DNA from: Thinopyrum elongatum
Taxonomy: Eukaryota; Streptophyta; Magnoliopsida; Poales; Poaceae
Direction: 5' to 3'
Assembly: GCA_011799875.1 (NCBI GenBank)
Contig: CM022303.1
Span: 547,539,368-547,603,367 of the forward strand
DNA: 64,000 nucleotides
Each line of letters begins with the position of its first letter. Position 1 is the stretch's first letter. Positions 56,399 through 64,000 of the stretch are shown here, piece by piece. Both the position numbers and the translations under genes were made by a program. The notes under the pieces were generated by a model, which saw only the letters and a program-made list of their open reading frames with translations, did not search any database and had not been told where the DNA came from.

Positions 56399-58700
56399 TG
56401 AAAGATCATGGATGTCGCCTAGAGGGGGGGGTGAATAGGCGCTTTAAAATAATTACGGTTTAGGCTTGAACAAATGCGGAATAAACCTAGTGGTTAATTT
56501 GTCAAGCACAAAACCTACAACAACTAGGCTCACCTATGTGCACTAACAACTTATGCTAAGCAAGATAAACAACTAAGTGATAGCAAGATATATGACAAGA
56601 AACAATATGGCTATCACAAAGTAAAGTGCATAAGTAAAAGGGCTCGGGTAAGAGATAACCGAGGCACGTGGAGACGACGATGTATCCCGAAGTTCACATC
56701 CTTGCGGATGCTAATCTCCGTTTGGAGCGGTCTGGAGGCACAATGCTCCCCAAGAAGCCACTAGGGCCACCGTAATCTCCCCACGCCCTCGCACAATGCA
56801 AGATGCCGTGATTCCACTAAGGGACCCTTGAGGGCGGTCACCAAACCCATACAAATGGCAACCCTTGGGGGCGGTCACCGAACCCGTACACTTTGGCAAC
56901 CCTTGCGGGCGGTCACCGGAACCCGTCAAATTGCTCGGGGCGATCTCCACAACCTAATTGGAGACCCCGACGCTTGCCCGGAGCTTTACACCACAATGAT
57001 TAAGCTCTGAACACCAACAACCATCTAGGGCGCCCAAGCACCCAAGAGGAACAAGCTCAAGGGTACCAAGCACCCAAGAGTAATAAGCTACTCAACTTCA
57101 CTTCCACGTATCACCGTGGAGAACTCAAACCGATGCACCAAATGCAATGGCAAGGGCACACGGAGTGCCCAAGTCCTTCTCTCCCAAATCCCACCGAAGC
57201 AACTAATGCTAGGGAGGTAAATGAGAGGAAGAACAAGAAGGAAAACACCAAGAACTCCAAGATCTAGATCCAAGGGGTTCCCCTCACATAGAGGAGAAAG
57301 TGATTGGTGGAAATGTGGGTCTAGATCTCCTCTCTCTTTTCCCCCAAAAACTAGCAAGAATCCATGGAGGGATTGAGAGAAAGCAAGCTCGAAGAAGGTC
57401 AACAATGGGGGAAGAACGAGAGCTCAAAAGGATAAGACTCAATGGGGAAGAAGGCCTCCTTTTATAGGAGGGGGAAAAATCCAACCGTTATCACCTCACT
57501 CAGCCTGCGCGACGCGGTACTACCGCACACGGCCGCGGTACTACCGCTGCAGGGTGCGGTACTACCGCTTGTGTGGTAGTGACCAGATGAGGGCCCGTTG
57601 CACAGGGCAACGAGCGGTAGAACCGCCGAAGCGGTACTACCGCGCGCCCCTACGGTACTACCGTAAGGCAGGCATCAACTGGTACAGAAAATGCACGGAA
57701 GTAAAAAATTACTTCCGTGACTACTTCCGCTGAGTTTGGGACGTGCGAAAATCCGACACGGTACTACCGCTCGCAGGGAGCGGTACTACCGCGTAAGGGC
57801 GGAAGTAAAAAATTACTTCCGCGCCTACTTCCGTGCGCGCCAGCGTTCTGGGCTAGAGGCAGCTGTACTACCGCTCGCGAGGAGCGGTACTACCGCACAT
57901 TGCGGTACTACCGCTGACCCCTGCGGTACTACTGCTCCCTTGAGCAGTACTATCGCACGCCATAGAAGCTATAGCACTTGGAAGCCTTCATCTCACAGCG
58001 AAAGACAACAGAAGGATACAATAAAACCAGAACTGCCATAACTTCTGCAAATGAGCTCTGAATTGAGCAAACTCAAGCTTGTTGGATAGAAGACAACGAG
58101 TAGCATCAAAACAGCGAAGAGGCAGGGGAGGTATGCCTAGCTTATAGAGGAGTGAAACCTCCAACAGAGAAGAACCGGCATAACCTCCAACATCGAAAAC
58201 ATCATAGAAGATGCAAGAGAACTCTATTTTCGATGAACTCGAGCTTGTCATCAAGATGACCAAAAGCTCTAAGACTCACAAGGAGAACCAAACAAGAACC
58301 AATAAAGATGATGCAAGGATGCAATGGTTTGAGCTCTCTATGAACGATAAGATCAAGCTACTCATCGAGAGCCCCCCTGGATAGTACGACAATCGATCCT
58401 ATAACCCGGTCTCCCAACTACCACCATGAGACCGGTAAAAGAGAAAACCTATCAAGGGCAAACCTTTGCCTTGCACAAAGTCCACTTGATCTAGATGATG
58501 ACGACCTTGACTTCCTCAAGTTGGACCACCTTTCTTGATTCCGTTGGCTTGGTGAAGACTAGTTGATTGCTCCCCCATACTCCACTATGGGTGAGCCACT
58601 CTTTGGCTCATCTTCACAAGTACATTGCCACCACAATGGACGGCAAGCTTCAAGCATGTGATCTCTTCGTGATGATCCACTTGAACTTGCACACCGCAAC
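56399..58700 (-). mobile_element. LTR of a minus-strand LTR retrotransposon (outer), interrupted
   Basis: The left border is TGAAAGATCATGG (an LTR end ...TCTTTCA on the minus strand) directly after GCTAG of the type III element. It contains the phrase CTAGAGGGGGGGGTGAATAGGCGC, typical of a common Triticeae LTR group, and an array of GCGGTACTACCGC. It is broken at 58701 by a second element of the same group. The frames seen inside (56711-58263) are not genes. Confidence 0.65.
57505..57960. repeat. Array of GCGGTACTACCGC palindromes with two long stem-loops (outer LTR)
   Basis: About a dozen copies of (G)CGGTACTACCG(C), often in back-to-back pairs, plus two near-perfect palindromes. At 57694-57719 arms CACGGAAGTAA and TTACTTCCGTG surround an AAAA loop. 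At 57799-57822 arms GCGGAAGTAA and TTACTTCCGC surround AAAA. Confidence 0.8.
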
Positions 58701-60305
58701 TGAAAGGATCGATAAAGTTGACTAGAGGGGGGGGGGTGAATAGGCAACTAACAATTTTTAGCTTTTCTTTACCAAATTAAACTTTGCATCAAAGTAGGTT
58801 GTCTAGAAATGCAACTAGGTGAGCAACCTATAAGATGCAACAACAACAAGCATATAAGCAAGCAAGGAATACAACACACAAAGAAGCTTGCACAGGTAAA
58901 GGTAAGAGATAACCAAAAGTGGAGCCAGTGAAGATGAGGATGTGTTACCGAAGTTCCTTCCCTTTGAGAGGAAGTACGTCTCCGTTGGAGCGGTGTGGAG
59001 GCACAATGCTCCCCAAGAAGCCACTAGGGCCACCGTATTCTCCTCTCGCCCTCACACAATGCGAGATGTCGTGATTCCACTATTGGTGCCCTTGAAGGCG
59101 GCGACCGAACCTTTACAAACAAGGTTGGGGCTCTCTCCACAACCGAATTGGAGGCTCCCAACGAAACCACGGAGCTTCACCACAATGGAATATGGCTCCG
59201 TGGTGACCTCAACCGTCTAGGGTGCTCAAACACCCAAGAGTAACAAGATCCGCAAGGGATTAGTGGGGGGAATCAAATTTCTCTTGGTGGAAGTGTAGGT
59301 CGGGGCCTTCTCAACGAATCCCTAGAAAATCAACAAGTTTGATTGGCTAGGGAGAGAGATCGGGCGAAAATGGAGCTTGGAGCAACAATGGAGCTTAGGG
59401 GAGTAGAGGTAGTGGACTCGGAGAAGAGGACTCCCCTTAAATAGTTAGAAGACAAATTCAACCGTTATCCACTAAAACAGCCCGCGATGTGCGGTACTAC
59501 CGCAAGGAATTGCGGTACTACTGCCAGTCTGTGCGGTACTACCGCACCCACGGCAGAGGCCAGACGAAGCCCTGTTGCGTTGACGCAACGAGCGGTAGAA
59601 CCGCCGGAGCGGTACTACCGCGCGCCCTTGCGGTACTACCGCAAGGCAGGGTTCAACTAGGCTGGGAAGGCACGGACGAATAAAATTACATCCGTGGCTA
59701 CTTTCGCTGAGTTTTGATCTGTGCAAAAATCCAACACGGTACTACCGCATCCATGGAGCGATACTACCGCACATGGCGCGGATGTAAAAAATTACATCCG
59801 CCCCTACTTCCGCGCGAGTAGCTGAGCTGGGCCAGATGTCACTGTACTACCGCGTCCGAGGAGCGGTAGTACCGCAAGTCTTTGCGGTACTACCGCGTCC
59901 CTGTCTGGTACTACCGTGAGCATCTACGGTACTACTGCTCCGTAGAGCAGTACCATCGCATGCCACAGCACAATACCACTTGGAGTCCTTCATTTTGCAA
60001 AGACACGAATAACCGGTTGGTGCTCCAAAGGAATAATGGAAGGGTGGTGCAAAGGAATAGACATGTACATGTTGATTCCACCCTAACCTTTCCGAAGTGG
60101 ACCCCCTCTTAATAGTACGGCTTTCCTACGACTCAAATCCACCGAAAAGAAACGAAGAGAACTGCCGTCTTTACTAGGCTCCGAGGGGCATCGAATCGTC
60201 TTGTGCCTAAACATGAGATATCTGAAATGCTCAATGCACACGATTAGTCCGCAAATGCAATGTCATCAATCACCAAAACCACATAGGGTGAAATATGCCC
60301 TTACA
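58701..60305 (-). mobile_element. LTR of a second minus-strand LTR retrotransposon, nested in the first
   Basis: 1605 bp. Plus-strand start TGAAAGGATCGATAAAG and end CCCTTACA, so on the minus strand it runs TGTAAGGG ... CTTTCA. Directly right of it the minus strand has CCAAAAAGGGGGAGAT, a clear polypurine tract, so this is the 3' LTR. GCAAC (58696-58700) precedes it and is the candidate target duplication; the partner is outside the window. Confidence 0.8.
59480..59960. repeat. Array of GCGGTACTACCGC palindromes with covarying stem-loops (inner LTR)
   Basis: About 13 copies of the 13-mer or close variants. 59778-59801 is a palindrome with arms GCGGATGTAA and TTACATCCGC around AAAA. Compared with the outer LTR (GGAAGT/ACTTCC), both arms changed together. 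59671-59696 is a third, imperfect palindrome. Confidence 0.8.
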
Positions 60306-60912
60306 ATCTCCCCCTTTTTGGTGGATTGATGACAACACGGGATTTGCACATAAGGGTACTAAAATAAAGTAAGCAAACCCACCATCCACAAAATATAGAT
60401 AGGCTCCCCCTAGATGTGTGCACTCTATTTAAATGCTTTGGACTGCACGGCACACATACTAGGATCAACACTCCCCCTATATTTTATAGACAAGGCATTC
60501 CTTGCAACAATATAAATAACACTAAGCATGGAGGCAAGGCAATGCATATGAGCATAAAGTAAAGGGCACACGATAGGAAAGGCTCACGGACTACTAAGCA
60601 TAAAAGACAATAAGATAAGCTTGAGTGCATATGTCTTACACCATATGAAAGTCTCCGGGACACACAAACACAAGCGCAAACCAACAAACCAAGGCAACAC
60701 AAACGGAAGACCAACGAAACGAAGGCACAGAGACACGAACACGAAAGCAAATCCTACACTCTCTCCCCCTTTGGCATCGAGACACCAAAAAGGCAGAGAG
60801 GACACCTACGACACAGGTGGTAGCATCCTCTGCAGAGATCACTCAACATGCTCCTCATCAGACTCGACAGCGGGAATGGGCTCCTCCTCTGACTCGGTCC
60901 ACTGATAGCTTT
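60306..60912 (-). mobile_element. Internal 3' region of the inner LTR element (non-coding)
   Basis: Begins with the polypurine tract. A second tract, GCCAAAGGGGGAGAGAG on the minus strand, occurs at about 60762-60778. The minus-strand ORFs 60484-60842 are Cys/Leu/Val-rich translations of non-coding repeats. The element is cut at 60913 by the next LTR. Confidence 0.55.
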
Positions 60913-63900
60913 TGTAACACCCCCGGTGGTTAACTACAGTAATCACCTTTTTGATTATGCCATGTCATCATGTTTAACAGTGCATGATCATCATTAACAT
61001 CTTATTGCATTTCAACTCCTAAGTCAAAATCCAATTTCAACTGAAAGTGAAATATAAAAGTTGTGCAACATAGGAACTAAAATGTTCGATAAATAACAAA
61101 TATTACAGAGACTATTCTAAAATTGAAACCAACAATAAATAAAATAATTAGGTGGCTCTAACATTGTCAAAACAGCAAGGATTAATTCATTTTAATTATT
61201 ATAAAAATTGTGTGAGATCCCTTTAACTCCAAACTAAATTTTGGTAGTAGTTGAGGATACCTAGTATTTGTTGGAGCAGTCCCTGTGTTTTGCAAAATTC
61301 AAAATGTGGCCTAACAATTCGCTATCTGAGAAAAGAGAATAAATAAAAAGAAAAAGGCAAAAGAAAACAAAAGAAAAGAATAAAAAGAAAAGAGAACCCC
61401 CCCTCCCCCCCTCGGCCCAACTGGGCCAAGGCCCAGTCCCGGCCCAGCTCCCCCCCCTATTTGGCCTCCCCCTGGAGGCCGAACCCTAAACGACACCCTC
61501 ACTCCCCCCCCCCCACGCTACTCCCTCTCTCTCTCCCTCACCCGATCCAAAACTGGATCGGGATCGGGCCGTCGCCGCCCGCCGCCGCCCGCGGGCCCTC
61601 CCCACCGGACTGCCCGCTCCGCCACGGGTCACCACCACCGCCGCTCGCCCTGGTCCTGACCCGGTGCCTGCTCGCCGCCCCCTCATCGACCCCGCCGCCC
61701 GACGCCATCTCCGGCGCCCCGCGCCCACCGCCCGCACCGTCGGCCGGCCCTGCCGCCTGCCGCCTCAACGGCCTCCCCAACCACCACCGCCGTCGACCCT
61801 CTGCTTCCCCCCCGATGTGAGCCGCCCTCTCCGCTCCCCCCTGCCTCGCTCGCTTCCCCCCCCCCGTCGGCCCCCTCCCTTCCCGCGTGACCGCGCGCAC
61901 GCGCACGCGTCGCCGCGCCCACGCACCGCGCTGCGCGCGCTCCCCGTGCCCTCCTCGCTCGCGCTCACCGCCGCGCGTCCGCGCCCTGGCCGCGTCCCGT
62001 TCGGCCGCTGCTGCGCGCCTGCTTCGCCCGCACCTGCCTCCCGCGCCCCTCGCCCCACTTCAGCCGCAGCCGCCGCTCGCCCGGGCGCGCTGCACCGTCC
62101 CCTCGCCGTGCCGCTCCGGCGCCGGCCTGCGCCTCGTCGCCCCCCCTCCCCCCGGCGCCCGCTCGCCCGCATGCCCGGGTTCACCCATCGGGCGCCCGGC
62201 GTCAGCGCTCGCGCGCCCCGTGCCCGTTTGGCCCTCCCGGGGCCACCGACCAGTGGGCCCGGCCCCCTGTGACGATGACAGAAGGGGCCCACGCCCCTAA
62301 AACGATAAAAAAATATAAAAATAATTAAAATTAATAATTAATTAATTAGTTAATTAACTCTGTTTAGATTAATCTAATTTAATTAATTAGTTTTAATTAA
62401 ATGCTAATTAAATAATTAATCCTAATTAACCCTAACAGTCCGCTGACCTCATGCTGACGTCAGCAAAACACTGTTTCGGATAATGTTAATTTAATTAATT
62501 AAATAAATAAATTCCAGAAATTAATAAAAACTTTAGAAAATCATATCTTTTAATCCGTAACTCCGATCGAAAAACTTTATACATGAAAATTGCTCAGAAC
62601 GACGAGACGAATCCGAATTCGCGGTCCGTTCGTCCGTCACGCGTCCCTAACTATCCGAACATGGAACCGTTCCCCTCCGGTCATCTGTCTGACAAATGTC
62701 CGGAACCGGGAAAACATTCCCGGATGGATTCCCCCTTCCTCGGTGACGTGCAACCATACGTTAGGACACACCTGGCACTGCATATTGTCATGCCGTACTT
62801 TGCGTTGCTCATGTTTGCTCTATATTTATACTGTTTCCTCCCCCTCTTCTCTCTCGATAGATCCCGACGCAGCTCCGGAGACCGAAGACACCATTGACAA
62901 CCTTGCCCTTGCCGCCGAGCAACCAGGCAAGCCCCCCCTTTTGATCATCCCGATATCGCCCATTCTATTTCTCATGCTTGCATTAGAATTGCTGCTGCTA
63001 CCGCTTTACCTATTCTGATGCATAGCCTGTTCATTGTAGCTTGCTGTTGATAATTACCTGCATAACCTAAACTGTTTAGTATAGGCTGAGTAGAGACCTA
63101 TCAGTGACCCCACTTATCCCGACTGCCACGCTGGATCGTCAGAAGACCCGATCAACGGGATTGAAGACCAGGCCCCGACACCGCACATCACCCCCTTTAG
63201 TTGTAACGACACTGCAGCGTTACTATCGAGTGCCGAGGGTGAAACCTCTTGTAGCACTTCTGATGTTAACTCTGTAGAGTAGCTATTCGGTCGTGGTCAT
63301 CGAGGGTGATTCCTCCTTCACCACTTCCGGTAACGGCGCTGTCGTACAACACCTCAAGTGTGAACCCAGCGAGGGTGATTCCTCCGAGTTCACCTTGACA
63401 GATACATCGAGTGGGAAATCAAACGAGGGTGATACCTCAGAATCCCCTGATGTTTTGGACACACGGATACTTGGACTGTACTGTTGATTACTTGGAAAGG
63501 CGGGTCGACCCTGAGGGGTACCCGCGTGCGCCTAAGTGGCGAGTGTTGTGAAGACGGGTGCCAGTGTGGTGCTCGAGTGGTGAATACGAGGCGCGGCCGG
63601 GCATTCTTAACCCTTGCAGCAAGTCCTCGAGACGGGGGCGACGGGGTCACATCTTTCGTGAGTCTCTGCTCGTTACCGCAAGCCCCTAGTCCTAACGATT
63701 TGGATATTTGATCTGAGCAGGTCTCTGGCCTGATAGCACTAACCATCACGTGGGCATAGTATGGGCGTTCTGCATCATATGCATCAGCCGAAAGCTCTGT
63801 CAGACGTCCAGTTCAGCATGGCGGCACGGTCGGATCGTGTCGGCCACCCGAGGTGATGCTGGTATCCACCCTGTGCGCAACGACCCGGAGGGCGAGGGGC

Positions 63901-64000
63901 GATGACCAAGACCCCATTGCGCTTAGGATGTAGACCGGCGGGGACCTCTCTGCTGAGCTGTAGGTAAGGTTGCGATGTGTCGTTTGGCCGAGGCCGGGCC
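60913..64000 (+). mobile_element. Start of a long-LTR retrotransposon (probably gypsy-type), continuing past the window
   Basis: Begins TGTAACACCCCCGGTGG, an LTR-like TG start common in Triticeae gypsy elements. There is a low-complexity AG-rich stretch (61320-61400), a CCCC/CCGCCG-rich block (61390-62270), an AATTAATTAA-rich block (62290-62540), then mixed sequence. The long Pro/Arg ORFs (61461-62300 both strands) are GC artefacts. 62583-63018 and 63293-63749 have no recognisable domain. The LTR's end, any primer site and polyprotein lie beyond 64000. Confidence 0.5.
63237..63440 (+). repeat. GAGGGTGA(T/A)(T/A)CCTC short interspersed repeats
   Basis: Four copies of GAGGGTGA-TTCCTCC or close variants near 63236, 63303, 63371 and 63426, spaced 55-68 bases, each followed within 30 bases by CACTTC or CACCTTGA. 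Confidence 0.6.

Noticed and set aside
57505..59960. GCGGTACTACCGC arrays as a CRISPR or bacterial operator array
   Set aside because: Irregular spacing inside LTRs, no associated genes; better explained as transposon palindromes.
61461..62300. Long Pro/Arg/Ala ORFs on both strands, up to 202 codons
   Set aside because: Open in several frames at once because of CCG/GCG-rich LTR sequence; no domain, and no credible start context.
1..64000. Endogenous virus or toxin genes
   Set aside because: All polyprotein motifs fit Copia-type retrotransposons; no envelope, capsid-type viral gene or toxin family was recognised.

Overview
This window is plant nuclear DNA from a large-genome grass, most likely a wheat/barley relative (Triticeae). 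The signs are nested LTR retrotransposons with Triticeae-style ends, CACTA, PIF/Harbinger, Mutator and Stowaway elements, GT-AG introns, and one very GC-rich grass gene. It holds no bacterial-style operons and no CRISPR array. No RNA genes were recognised.

Layout. 1-4301 is one end of a CACTA transposon with GGCC-rich subterminal repeats and a small spliced coiled-coil ORF. 4302-7091 is a minus-strand gypsy-type element (element I) with a Stowaway MITE in its LTR. 7092-10459 is a pile of LTR pieces. 10460-24704 is a decayed PIF/Harbinger ORF1 gene. It is split by a minus-strand Copia element (10899-23522, target duplication GCATT), which is itself split by a gypsy-type element (11849-19308, target duplication AGTAC).

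24705-26710 carries the only convincing host gene: an intact two-exon cytochrome P450 on the minus strand, CYP93-like, 527 residues. 26711-31560 holds two further PIF/Harbinger elements. The first is broken by a 1.15-kb retroposon-like insertion with a 13-bp target duplication. The second retains a long SANT-type ORF1 reading frame. 31561-37652 is a low-density stretch of MITEs, a 420-bp Mutator MITE with a 10-bp target duplication, a GCTTCC-rich inverted element, and GC-rich gene-like fragments.

37653-42087 is part of a second CACTA element with a B3-like fragment and a 246-bp tandem repeat. From 42088 an approximately 8-kb block occurs twice head to tail (42088-50078 and 50079-56398). Each copy has a roughly 504-bp tandem array, a small acidic/proline-rich ORF, CACTA-like repeats and the start of another gypsy-type element. 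56399-60912 holds two nested minus-strand LTR elements with arrays of a GCGGTACTACCGC palindrome. 60913-64000 is the start of a further long-LTR element.

How it works together: almost everything is parasitic DNA in successive layers, and the order of insertion can be read from target duplications. The gypsy-type elements lack any visible polymerase and are probably mobilised in trans. They share a tRNA-Asp-like primer site and, in two of them, a conserved pair of RNA hairpins. The P450 sits between Harbinger remnants, so its immediate upstream region is transposon sequence. All family names come from recognition by eye; none was checked against a database.
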